From the NCBI GenBank assembly GCA_003254885.1, contig QANT01006344.1, positions 17,923 through 81,922 of the forward strand: a DNA stretch of 64,000 nucleotides. The letters are read 5' to 3'. Below are positions 1-10,485 of this stretch, in pieces; the first letter of the stretch is position 1, and each line of letters starts with the position of its first letter. This stretch comes from Purshia tridentata (Eukaryota; Streptophyta; Magnoliopsida; Rosales; Rosaceae). The position numbers and the translations under genes are program-made. The notes beneath the pieces were generated by a model. That model was not told the DNA's origin. It saw only the letters and a program-made list of their open reading frames with translations, and searched no databases.

Positions 1-1048
1 TTCATCCAAATTGCACCAAAACTTCCTTGGTGGGCAAGAAAGGCGTAAGGAAGCACTTTCCAATGTCTCGATATTAGCGTGCTAACCGTAAGGATCCACC
101 TGAGGCCTCAAGGATGCACGAAAACGTCATTTCGGTGCACACTGAGTCCAAGTCGATTAAAGTTGCACCAGAACGTTCCCCGGTTGGAAGAAAGACATGG
201 GGAAGCACTCTCTCATGTTTCGATAAGCGTCCAAGCCCCAAAGAAGAACTTTACGTGCTAAGAATGCACGAATTCGTCATATTGGTGCGAAGTCAGTCTA
301 ACTTTATCCAAATATCACCAAAATGTGCCTGATTCGCAAGAAATAGGTGAGGAAGAACTCTGTAATGTCTGGATTAGCGTGCTAGCCCAAAAGAACCACT
401 TTGGGTGTTAGGAGCGAACGAAAACATCATTTCGGTGCTTAATCAATCCAATTTCGGGCAATTCTGACGAAAACGTGCCCGGTTGGCAAGAAAGATGTTG
501 GGAATCACTTTCTCACTCTTGAATTAGCGTTCTAGCCCTTAAGAAGCACATGCTTTTGTTCACAACGCGCGAAAACCTCATTTCGGTGCCTCCTCAACCC
601 AATTTTGTTTCAATTGCACCAAAACGTCCCCGGTTGGCAATAAGGACATGAGGAAGCACTTTCTCTTGTTTGGATTAGCGTTCTAGCCCTAACGAACCAG
701 TTTAGGTGTTAAGAATGTGTGGAACGTCATTTCTGTGCACACTGTGCACAACTTGGTTAAAGTTGCACCAAAACGTGCGCGGTTGGGAAGAAGCACGTTC
801 TCATGCTTGGATTAACGTTCTGGCCCTGAAGAAGCACATTTCGTGTTAAGAAGGAGCTAAAACCTCATTTCAGCGCATACTCAGTCTACTTTCGTCCAAT
901 TTGCATCAAATCGTGCCCGGTTGGAAAGAACGACATGAGGAAGCACATTCTCATGTCTCGATTAGCGCCAGCCCTAAAGATCCACTTTAGGTGTTAAAAA
1001 TGCGCGGAAACATCATTTCGGTGCGTACTCAGTCCGAATTCATCCAAA

Positions 1049-2410
1049 TTGCACCAAAACTTCCTTGGTGCGCAAGAAAGGCATAAGGAAGCACTTTCCA
1101 ATGTCTCGATATTAGTGTGCTAACGCTAAGGATCCACCTGAGGCCTCAAGGATGCACGAAAACGTCATTTCGGTGCACACTGAGTTCAAGTCGATTAAAG
1201 TTGCACCAGAACGTTCCCCACTTGGAAGAAAGACATGGGGAAGCACTCTCTCATGTTTCGATAAGCATCGAAGCCCCAAAGAACAACTTTAGGTGCTAAG
1301 AACGCACGAATTCGTCATTTTGGTGCGAACTCAGTCTAACTTGATCCAAATTGCACCAAAATGTGCCAGATTCGCAAGAAAGAGGTGAGGAAGCGCTCTG
1401 TAATGTCTCGATTAGCGTACTAGCCCAAAAGAACCGCTTTGGGTGTTAGGAGTGAATGAAAACGTGATTTCCGTGCACACACCGTACAGTTTGGTTAAAG
1501 TTGCACCAAAACATTATCGGTTGGCAAGAAAGCCATGGGGAATCACTTTCTTTTTTTTTGGTAAATAAAAGGCCAAAGAAAGAAAAAGGGGTGTAACAGG
1601 AGGACTTCCCAGGAGGTCACCCATCCGAGTGCTACTCTCGCCCAAGCACGCTTAACTGCGGAGTTCTGATGGGATCCAGTGCAGTAGTGCTGGTACGATC
1701 GCACACTGGGGAAGCACTTTCCCATGCTTGGATTAGCATTCTAGCCCTAAAGAAGCACATTTCCTGTTTAGAAGGCACGAAAACATCATTTCGGTGCGTA
1801 CTCAATCCAATATCGTGCAATTTGCACGAAAACGTGCCCTGTTAGCAAGAAAGATGTGGGTAAGCACTTTCTAAGTCTTGGATTAGCGTTCTATTCCTCA
1901 AGAAGCACATGCTTTTGTTAACAACGCACGAAAAGCTCATTTCGGTGCCTGGTCAACCCAATTTCGTTTCAATTGCACCAAAACATCCCCGGTTGACAAT
2001 AAGGACATGAGGAAGCACTTTCTCTTGTTTGGATTAGCGTTCTAGCCCTAATGAACCAGTTTAGGTGTTAAGAATGCGTGGAACGTTATTTTGGGTGCAC
2101 ACTGTGCACAACTTGGTTAAAGTGGCGCCAAAACGTGCGCGGTTGGCAAGAAGCGCGTTCTCATGCTTGGATTAACGTTCTAGGCCTGAAGAAGCACATT
2201 TCGTGTTAAGAAGGAGCTAAAACCTCATTTGAGTTCATACTTAGTCTACTTTCGTCTAAATTGCATGAAAACGTGCCCGGTTGGCAAGAAGGACAGGAGG
2301 ACGCACGTTCTCATGTCTTGATTAGCATGCCAGCCCTAAAGATCTACTATGGGTGTTAAGAATGCGTGAAAACATCATTTCGTTGCGTACTCAGTTTGAA
2401 TTCGTTCAAA
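1049..2410 (+). repeat. Reference HOR unit: monomers A-B-C-D(5S)-E-F-G-H
   Basis: Cleanest early example of the higher-order unit. Monomers start at about 1049 (A, GTGCGCAAG-type core), 1201 (B, CACTTGGAAG), 1351 (C, CAGATTCGCAAG), 1501 (D, TATCGGTTGGCAAG, with the 5S insertion), 1822 (E), 1973 (F, GGTTGACAATAAGG), 2123 (G, short monomer of 138 bp) and 2261 (H). Spacings are 152, 150, 150, 321, 151, 150, 138 and 150 bp. The 321-bp D unit is a 150-bp monomer plus about 170 bp of inserted 5S retroposon and duplicated target. Confidence 0.88.
1588..1706 (-). rRNA. 5S rRNA-like copy 1 (retroposed, probable pseudogene)
   Basis: 119 bp on the minus strand match the plant 5S rRNA consensus end to end. 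Changes include the first bases (GTGTGC in place of GGGTGC), two substitutions in the box C region, and a disturbed 3' part (GTGTAACAGG on the plus strand). A 28-base tail and a T-run (A tail on the minus strand) lie on its left. The satellite flank makes an active rDNA unit unlikely. Confidence 0.85.
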
Positions 2411-2948
2411 TTCCACCAAAACTTCCTTGATGGGCAAGAAAGACCTAAGGAAGCTTTTTCTCATGTCTCGATATTAGCGTGCTAGCCCTAAGGATCCACC
2501 TGAGGCCTTAAGGATGCACGAAAACGTCATTTTGGTGCAAACTGAGTCGAAGTCGATTAAAGTAGCACCAAAACGTTCCCCGGTTGGAAGAAAGACATGG
2601 GGAAGCACTCTCTCATGTCTCGATAAGCGTGAGAGCCCCAAAGAACAACTTTAGGTGCTAAGAACGCACGAATACGTCATTTCAGTGCGCACTCAGTCTA
2701 ACTTGGTCCAAATTGCACCAAAATGTGCCCGATTCGAAAGAGAGAATTGAGGAAGCACTCTGTAATGTCTCGATTAGCGTGCTAGCCCCAAAGAACCACT
2801 TTTGGTGTTAGGAGCGAACGAAAACGTGATTTCCGTGCACACACCATACAGTTTGGTTAAAGTTGCACCAAAACGTTATCGGTTGGCAAGAAAGACATGG
2901 GGAAACACTTTCTTTTTTTTGGTAAATAAAAGTCCAAAGAAAGAAAAA

Positions 2949-3067
2949 GGGGTGCAAGACGAGTACTTCCCAGGGGGTCACCCATCCTAGTACTACTCTC
3001 GTCCCAGCACGCTTAACTGCTGAGTTCTGATGGGATCCGGTGCATTAGTGCTAGTATGATCGCACCC
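2949..3067 (-). rRNA. 5S rRNA-like copy 2 (retroposed, probable pseudogene)
   Basis: Full-length 119-bp 5S match, 1361 bp from copy 1, so in register with the HOR. It has an intact GGGTGCGATC start but substitutions at the box A side (GTCCCAGCACG on the plus strand) and in box C (CAGGGGGTCACCC). It is followed on the minus strand by the same pyrimidine-rich 28-base tail and A tract. Confidence 0.87.
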
Positions 3068-4308
3068 TGGGGAAGCATTTTCCCATGCTTGGATTAGCAT
3101 TCTAGCCCTAAAGAAGTACATTTCCTGTTTAGAAGGGACGAAAACATCATTTCGGTGCGTACTCAATCCAATTTCATGCAATTTGCACGAATACGTGCCC
3201 GGTTGGCAAGAAAGATGTGGGGAAGCACTTTCTCACTCTTGGATTAGCGTTCTAGCCGTCAAGAAGCACATGCTTTTGTTAAAAATGCACGAAAATCTCA
3301 TTTCGGTGCCTCCTCAACCCAATTTTGTTTCAATTGCACCAAAACGTCCCCAGTTGGAAATAAGAACAAGAGGAAGCACTTTCTCTTGTTTGGATTAGCA
3401 TTCTAGCCCTAACGAACCAATTTAGGTGTTAAGAATGCGTGGAACGTTATTTCAGTGCACACTGTGCACAACTTGGTTAAAGTGGCGCCAAAACGTGCGC
3501 GGTTGGCAAGAAGCACGTTCTCATGCTTGGATTAACGTTCTGGCCCTGAAGAAGCACATTTCGTGTTAAGAAGGAGCTAAAACCTCATTTCAGCGCATAC
3601 TCAGTCTACTTTCGTCAAAATTGCATCAAAATGTGCCCGGTTGGCAAGAAGGACAGGAGGACGCACGTTCTTATGTCTCGATTAGCGTGCCAACCCTAAA
3701 GATCCACTTTGGGTGTCAAGAATGCGCGAAAACATCATTTCGGTGCGTACTCAGTCCGAATTCGTCCAGATTGCACAAAAACTTCCTTGATGGGCAAGAA
3801 AGACATAAGGAAGCTCTTTCTCATGTCTCGATATTAGCATGCTGACCCTAAGGATCCACCTGAGGCCTGAAGGATGCACGAAAACGTCATTTCGGTGCAA
3901 ACTGAGCCGAAGTCGATTAAAGTTGTACCAAAACGTTTCCCGATTGGAAGAAAGACATGGGGAAGCACTCTGTTATGTCTCGATAAGCGTGAGAGCCCCA
4001 AAGAAAAACTTTAGGTGCTAAGAACACACGAATACGTCATTTCGGTGTGCACTCAGTCTAACTTGGTCCAAATTGCACGAAAATGTGCCCGATTCACAAG
4101 AAAGAAGTGAGGAAGCACTCTGTAATGTCTCGATTACTGTGCTAGCCCCAAAGAAACACGTTGGGTGTTAGGAGCGAACGAAAACGTCATTTCCGTGCAC
4201 ACACCGTACAGTTTGGTTAAAATTGCACCAAAACGTCATCGGTTGGCAAGAAAGACTTGGGGAAGCACTTTCTTTTTTTCAGTAAATAAAAGGCCAAAGA
4301 AAGAAAAT

Positions 4309-4427
4309 GGGGTGCAAAACGAGGACTTCCCCGGAGGTCACCCATCCTAGTAGTACTCTCGCCCAAGCACGCTTAACTGCGGACTTCTGATGGGATCCGA
4401 TGTATTAGTGCTGGTATGATTGCACTC
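4309..4427 (-). rRNA. 5S rRNA-like copy 3 (retroposed, probable pseudogene)
   Basis: Full-length 5S match with a degraded 5' end (plus strand ATTGCACTC in place of ATCGCACCC) and several internal changes, including CTAGTAGTACTC and GATCCGATGTATTAG. It sits in the D monomer starting near 4223. Confidence 0.85.
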
Positions 4428-5665
4428 TGGGGAAGCACTTTCCCGTGCTTGGATTAGCATTCTTGCCCTAAGGAACACATTTCGTGTTCAGAAGGCACGA
4501 AAACATCTTTTCGGTGCGTACTCAATCCAATTTCGTGCAACTTGCACAAAAACGTGCCCGGTTGGCAAGAAAGATGTGGGGAATCACTTTCTCACTCTTG
4601 GATTAGCGTTCTCGCCCTCAAGAAGCACATGCTTTTGTTAAGAACGCACGAAAATCTCATTTCGGTGCCTCCTGTACCCAATTTTGTTTCAATTGCACCA
4701 AAACGTCCCCGGTTGGCAATAAGGACATGAGGAAGCACTTTCCCTTGTTTGGATTAGCGTTCTAGCCCTAACGAACCAGTTTATCTGTTAAGAATGGGTG
4801 GAACGTTATTTCGGTGCACACTGTGCACAACTTGGTTAATGTTGCGCCAAAACGTGCGCGGTTGGCAAGAAGCACGTTCTCATGCTTGGATTAATGTTCT
4901 AGCCCTGAAGAAGCACATTTCGTGTTAAGAAGGAGCTAAAACCTCATTTCAGCGCATGCACAGTCTACTTTCGTCTAAATTGCATCAAAACGTGCCCGGT
5001 TGGCAAGAAGGAGAGGAGGACGAACGTTCTCATGTCTCGATTAGCGTGCCAGCCCTAAAGATCCACTTTGGGTGTTAAGAATGCGCAAAAACATCATTTC
5101 GGTGCGTACTCAGTCCGAATTCGTCCAAATTGCACCAAAACTTCCTTGGTGGGCAAGATGGACATAGGGAAGCACATTCTCATGTCTCGATATTAGCGTG
5201 CTAACCCTAAGGATCCACATGAGGCCTTAAAGATGCACGAAAACGTCATTTCGGTGCACACTGTGTCCAAGTATATTAAAGTTGCACCAAAACGTTCCCC
5301 GGTTGGAAGAAAGACATAGGAAAGCACTCTCTCGTGTCTCAATAAGCGTTCAAGCCCCAAAGAACAATTTTAGGTGCTAAGAACACACGAATACGTCATT
5401 TCGGCGCGCACTCAGTCTAACTTGGTCCAAATTGCACCAAAATGTGCCCGACTCGCAAGAAAGAGGTGTGGAAGCACTCTGTAATGTCTCGATTAGCGTG
5501 TTAGCCCCGAAGAACCACTTTGGGTGTTAGGAGCGAACAAAAACGTCATTTCCGTGCACACCCTACAATTTGGTTAAAGTTGCACCAAAACATTATCGGT
5601 TGGCAAGAAAGACATGGGGCAACACTCTCTTTTTTTCGGTAAATAAAAGGCCAAAAAAAGAAAAA

Positions 5666-5784
5666 GAGGTGCAACACGAGTACTTCCCAGGGGGTCACCC
5701 ATCCTAGTACTACTCTCGCCCAAGCACGCTTAACTGCGGAGTTCTGATGAGATCCGGTGCATTACTGCTGGTATGATCGCACCC
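5666..5784 (-). rRNA. 5S rRNA-like copy 4 (retroposed, best-preserved promoter core)
   Basis: Full-length 5S match. In the internal promoter region (about nucleotides 50-97 of 5S) I see one substitution only, GAGGG to GGGGG next to box C, the fewest of the copies. Other changes are TGATGAGATCC and ATTACTGCTGG on the plus strand. It is the copy most worth testing for Pol III transcription, although its upstream sequence is satellite rather than 5S spacer. Confidence 0.88.
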
Positions 5785-7021
5785 TGGGGAAGCACTTTTC
5801 CATGCTTAGATTAGCATTCTAGTCCTAAAGAAGCACATTTCGTGGTTAGAAGGCACGAAAACATCATTTCGGTGGGTACTCAATCCAATTTCGTGCAATT
5901 TGCACGAAAACCCGGTTGGCAAGAAAGATGTGGGGAAGCACTTTCTGACTCTTGGATTAGCGTTCTAGCCCTCAAGAAGCACATGCTTTTGTTAAGAACA
6001 CACGAAAACCACATTTCGGTGCCTGCAAAACCCAATTTTGTTTCAATTGCACCAAAATGTCTCCGGTTGGCAATAAAGACATGAGGAAGCGCTTTCTCTT
6101 GTTTGGATTAGCGTTCTAGCCGTCATGAATCAGTTTAGGTGTTAAGAATGCGTGGAACGTCGTTTCGATGCACACTGTGCACAACTTGGTTAAAGTTGCA
6201 CCAAAACGTGCGCGGTTGGCAGGAAGCACGTTCACATGCTTGGTTTAACGTTCTAGCCCTCAAGAAGCACATTTCGTGTGAAGAAGGAGCTAAAACCTCA
6301 TTTCAGCGCATACTTAGTCTACTTTCGTCGAAATTGCATCAAAACTTGCCCGATTGGCAAGAAGGACATGAGGACGCACGTTCTCATGTCTCGATTAGCG
6401 TGCCAGCCCTGAAGATCCACTTTAGGTGTTAAGAATGCGCGAAAACATCATTTCGGTGCGTACTCAGTCTGAATTCGTCCAAATTGCACCAAAACTTCCT
6501 TGGTGGGCAAGCAGGACATAAGGAAGCACATTATCATGTCTCAATATTATCGTGCTAACCCTAAGGATCCACCTGAGGCCTTAAGGACGCATGAAAACGT
6601 GATTTCGGTGCACACTGAGTCCAAGTCAATTAAAGTTGCACCAAAACGTTCCCCGGTTGGAAGAAAGACATGGGAAAGCACTCTCTCGTGTCTCGATAAG
6701 CGTTCAAGCCCCAAAGAACAATTTTAGGTGCTAAGAACGCACGAATACGTCATTTCGGCGCGCACTCAGTATAACTTGGTCCAAATTGCACCAAAATGTG
6801 CCCGATTCGCAAGAAAGAGGTGAGGAAGCACTCTATAATGTCTCGATTAGCGTGCTAGCCCTAAAGAACCACTTTGGGTGTTAAGAGCGAACGAAAACGT
6901 CATTTCGGTGCACACACTTTACAGTTTGGTTAAAGTTACACCAAAACGTTATCGGATGGCAAGAAAGACATGGGAAAGCACTTTCTTTTTTTTGGTAAAT
7001 AAAAGGCCAAAGAAAGAAAAA

Positions 7022-7140
7022 GGGGTGCAACAAGAGGACTTCCCAGGAGGTCACCCATCCTAGTACTACTCTCGCCCTAGCACGCGTAACTGCGGAGTTC
7101 TGATGGGATCTGGTGCATTAGTGCTGGTATGATCGCACCC
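7022..7140 (-). rRNA. 5S rRNA-like copy 5 (retroposed, probable pseudogene)
   Basis: Full-length 5S match with an intact 5' end and box C. Box A is altered (GCCCTAGCACGCG on the plus strand). It lies 1356 bp from copy 4, in HOR register. Confidence 0.88.
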
Positions 7141-7925
7141 TGGGAAGCACTTTCTTATACTTGGATTAGCATTCTAGCTCTAAAGAAGCACATTTCGTGG
7201 TTAGAAGGCACGAAAACATCATTTCGTTGCGTACTCAATCCAATTTCGTGCAATTTGCACGAAAACGTGCCCGGTCGGCAATAAAGATGTGGGGAAGCAC
7301 TTTCTCACTCTTGAATTAGCGTTGTAGCCCTCAAGAAGCACATGTTTTTGTTAAAAACGCACGAAAACCTTATTTTGTTGCCTCCTCTACCCAATTTTGT
7401 TTTAAATGCACCAAAACGTCCCCAGTTGGCAAAAAAGACGTGAGGAAGCACTTTCTCTTATTTGGATTAGTATTCTAGCCCTCATGAACCAGTTTAGGTG
7501 TTAAGAATGCGTGGAACGTAATTTCGGTGCACACTGCGCAAAACTTGGTTAAAGTTGCACCAAAACGTGCGCGGTTGGCAGAAGCACGTTCTCATGCTTG
7601 GATTCACGTTCTTGCCCTGAATAAGCACATTTCGTGTTAAGAAGACGCTAAAACCTCATTTCAGTGCATACTCAGTCTACTTTCGTCCAAATTGCACCAA
7701 AATGTACCCGATTCGCAAGAAAGAAGTGAGGAAGCACTCTGTAATGTCTCGATTAGCGTGCTAACCCAAAAGAACCACTTTGGGTGTTAGGAGCGAACGA
7801 GAACGTCATTTCCGTGCACACACCGTACAGTTTGGTTAAAGTTGCAGCAAAACGTGATCGGTTCGCAAGAAAGACATGGGGAAGCACTTTTTTTTTTTGT
7901 ACATAAAAGGCCAAAGAAAGAAAAA

Positions 7926-8044
7926 GGGGTGCAACACGAGGACTTCTTAGGAGGTCACCCATCCCAGTACTACTCTTGCCCAAGCACACTTAACTGCGGA
8001 GTTCTGATGGGATCTGGTGCATTAGTGCTGGTATGATCGCACCC
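7926..8044 (-). rRNA. 5S rRNA-like copy 6 (retroposed, probable pseudogene)
   Basis: Full-length 5S match with changes near the 3' side (GACTTCTTAGGAGG) and in box A (CTTGCCCAAGCACACTT). It lies only 904 bp from copy 5 because the preceding HOR lost its A and B monomers. The same D monomer runs on to the E monomer that was hit by the CACTA element. Confidence 0.87.
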
Positions 8045-8139
8045 TCGGAGGCACTTTCCCATGCTTGGATTAGCATTCTTGCTCTAAAGAAGCATATTTC
8101 GTGGTTAGAAGGCACGAAAACATTATTTCGTTGCGTACT

Positions 8140-8345
8140 CACTACTAGAAAAATGTTAATAGACATCAGAACTTTGTTATCAGTTTTTAACAAAACTAAT
8201 ATCGTAGAAATTTAGATATCAGTTTATTTTTTGAGTGATATCTAAATAATATTACATATCAGGCGTTTTTTAAAATGATATCTTAATTTTTCTCTTTTGG
8301 TTCACTTTGTTTAAAAACTGATATCTAAACCCCTAACTGATATCT
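8140..8345. repeat. CACTA left TIR and subterminal repeats
   Basis: Terminal CACTACTAG end followed by repeated short motifs of the GATATC / TGATATCT kind near 8215, 8249, 8276, 8319 and 8338. These resemble the motif clusters at the other end (13740-14320), which is the usual binding layout for CACTA transposases. Confidence 0.75.
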
Positions 8346-9365
8346 TTATTTTACCCCAAACAAAAAAGGGACGCAAAATTTCCCCCCAACTTAAATTTTT
8401 GGACTATTTCTGCCAAGACAAACGAACCCCTCCCTTCTTCAGACACACGTTCACTTATTGAGACACACTCACGCCTAGACCCATTCACCCATACTTAGCC
8501 TCCTCTCTCATTCTCATTCTCACTTAGATTTTGCCATTACCGATCTCATTGAGACACACTCACAGATCTCACTGAGACACACTCACATCGGTGGTTGAGC
8601 GTGAGCTCTTGGCTGCGGTTCCTCCTTCTCGATCTCTCGTTGTCTCGTGCGTCAATGGTTATGCTCTTGGGCCTTCTCGATCTCTCGTTCTCCCTCTTGT
8701 TGGTTAGTCCTCGTTGTCCTCTTCTCACTACCTCATCCTCATGGGTTCAATGAAGTTAGGTTTTGCTGTTCTTGAGGTTTTTATTCAAATTAGGGATTTT
8801 AAAGGTTTTTTGGTTTCTTGAAATTATGGTTTTGTATGAATCTAATGGTTTGATTTTGTGCATTTGTTAAATCAAATTGGCAGTGAGATGAAGCATTGGT
8901 TGACTAATTTGAAGGCTTTGCTTCAAGTATGTAGTTCTCTCTCTTGCTCGCCCGCTCTCTATCTGTCTCTCTTTCTCACTCTCTCTCTTTTTGTCTCTTG
9001 CATTTTACCAACTTTGATTTTGGGTTGTCTACTGGTTATGTATTTTGCTGTCTATTGGACTTGAGTAATTTTACTTTATTTTTTGATAATTAGTTAAGGT
9101 TTATTACTTCCTGGTCAGGTGAGAACTTGAGTAATATAATTTCCTATATGAGTTTAAGCCATTCTAGAGTTTCTCTTAGGTTCCTAAATCCTAGAACTCA
9201 TCTATTTACGTATTCCTATGTTTTGCTGCCCAATTTTAATTGGGAACTTCCCTATTTCTAAGTTTTTATGCAGGCTGCTTTGAGAATCCTCTGATTTTGT
9301 ATTGATATCATATTAAATAAAATCTGTTTTTCATAATAGAAAAACCAAAGAAATAAAAACACTTC

Positions 9366-9589
9366 ATCTCTATGTATAAATGGGGAATTTCTATTTCTTC
9401 CTCACAATCATCGACAGGTATGAATCATCCTAGCTTATTGCTAATAGTGCTCATTCCTGGTGCTTGTTGTGTTTTTAATCTCTATGTATAAATGGGGAAT
9501 TTCTATTTCTTCATCACAATCATCGACATGTATGAATCATCCCAGCTTATTGCTAATAGTACTCATTCCTGGTGCTTGTTGTGTTTTTG
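9366..9589. repeat. 112-bp tandem duplication inside the CACTA element
   Basis: Positions 9366-9477 are repeated at 9478-9589 with a few mismatches. Each copy contains a TATGTATAAATGGGGAATTT stretch and a GGTGCTTGTTGTG stretch. Confidence 0.85.
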
Positions 9590-10134
9590 TCTTATATTTT
9601 TTGCTTAGATGGATGAAGTGATGACCTTGCAGAGTTACTTTATCTCTTTTTTCTGTTTAATTTCAATAGGGAATAAGTCATTGTTAATGAACTAGTTACT
9701 TTTTTGTTTAGATGATGTAGTTATTGTTATTTATTCAACATAAACATGAACAATTAAGCGTCTAGAAAATACCTTCCTTAGTAGTGGCTCTGTCCACTTT
9801 CTCTGTCAACTTAGTTTTCTCTTTCAAATTATTTTCTTAGTTACTTGATCTGTATACTATTTATGCACTTTATTCTATTCATGTTTCATGATAAAACTTG
9901 GTAGCAACTGAAGTTTACATTGAAAGGGTGGTAAATAGAGTAATTTGGGATAAGATTTAAAGGCCAGCTTCATGTATCAAGGAATAATTCAGGGGTAACT
10001 AATTTTGTACTTTGAAATGACATATCTGAGTTTTGCTTTGTAAATTTCTGATTTTTGATTTTGTTTTTTGCCATTTTAAATATGAGCCTTTTTTCATTTC
10101 AGTTTCTGTTAAATATATTTTGCTGCTTTTCCAA

Positions 10135-10268
10135 GACTTATATCTTATCTAAATTAATACCTATTGTATATTTCAGAAAACTTTAAAATATATACATAAA
10201 AGACTTATATCTTACCTAAATTAATACCTACTGTACATTTCAGAAAACTTTAAAATATATACATAAAC
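10135..10268. repeat. 67-bp tandem duplication inside the CACTA element
   Basis: 10135-10201 and 10202-10268 are near-identical and share GACTTATATCTTA and CAGAAAACTTTAAAATATA blocks. Confidence 0.85.
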
Positions 10269-10371
10269 ATAAATGCATACTGAGTGGAGAAGCATAATAT
10301 TATTTATTTATTGTTTCAAGCGACCATGTCATTTACTATTACTTATCTATAGATTATGGCAGAAGCAATGA

Positions 10372-10485
10372 TTTGGTGAAAGGGTTGGCCCAGTATTGCA
10401 TTGTGACTGGTAGAAACTTTATTTTCAATTTGGTGAAAGGATTGGCCCTGTATTGCATTGTGATTGGTAGAAACTTTATTTTCAA
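10372..10485. repeat. 57-bp tandem duplication inside the CACTA element
   Basis: 10372-10428 and 10429-10485 both read TTTGGTGAAAGG, then TATTGCATTGTGA and GGTAGAAACTTTATTTTCAA. Only a few bases differ. Confidence 0.85.

Larger units (their letters stand above)
1..8139 (+). repeat. Satellite array, 5S-bearing HORs (block 1)
   Basis: Tandem monomers of about 150 bp, each carrying a core like TTGCACCAAAACGT followed by a GTTGGCAAGAA-like stretch. Monomer starts near 11, 163, 313, 462, 614, 763, 901, 1049, 1201, 1351, 1501, 1822 and so on show eight types in fixed order. A to A distances are 1362, 1360, 1359 and 1354 bp where the D monomer carries a 5S insertion. The first HOR lacks D. Near 7692 an H monomer is fused directly to a C monomer, so A and B are missing there. 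The block stops inside an E monomer at the CACTA insertion. No gene is seen apart from the 5S-like copies. Confidence 0.95.

Noticed and set aside
1588-1706. Cassandra-type LTR (TRIM) carrying 5S
   Set aside because: Cassandra LTRs have TG/CA ends, sequence on both sides of 5S and 5-bp duplications. Here 5S begins right at a 15-bp duplication and ends in an A tract.
1-8139. CRISPR-like array of regularly spaced repeats
   Set aside because: Repeats are head-to-tail ~150-bp monomers without unique spacers, in a plant genome.
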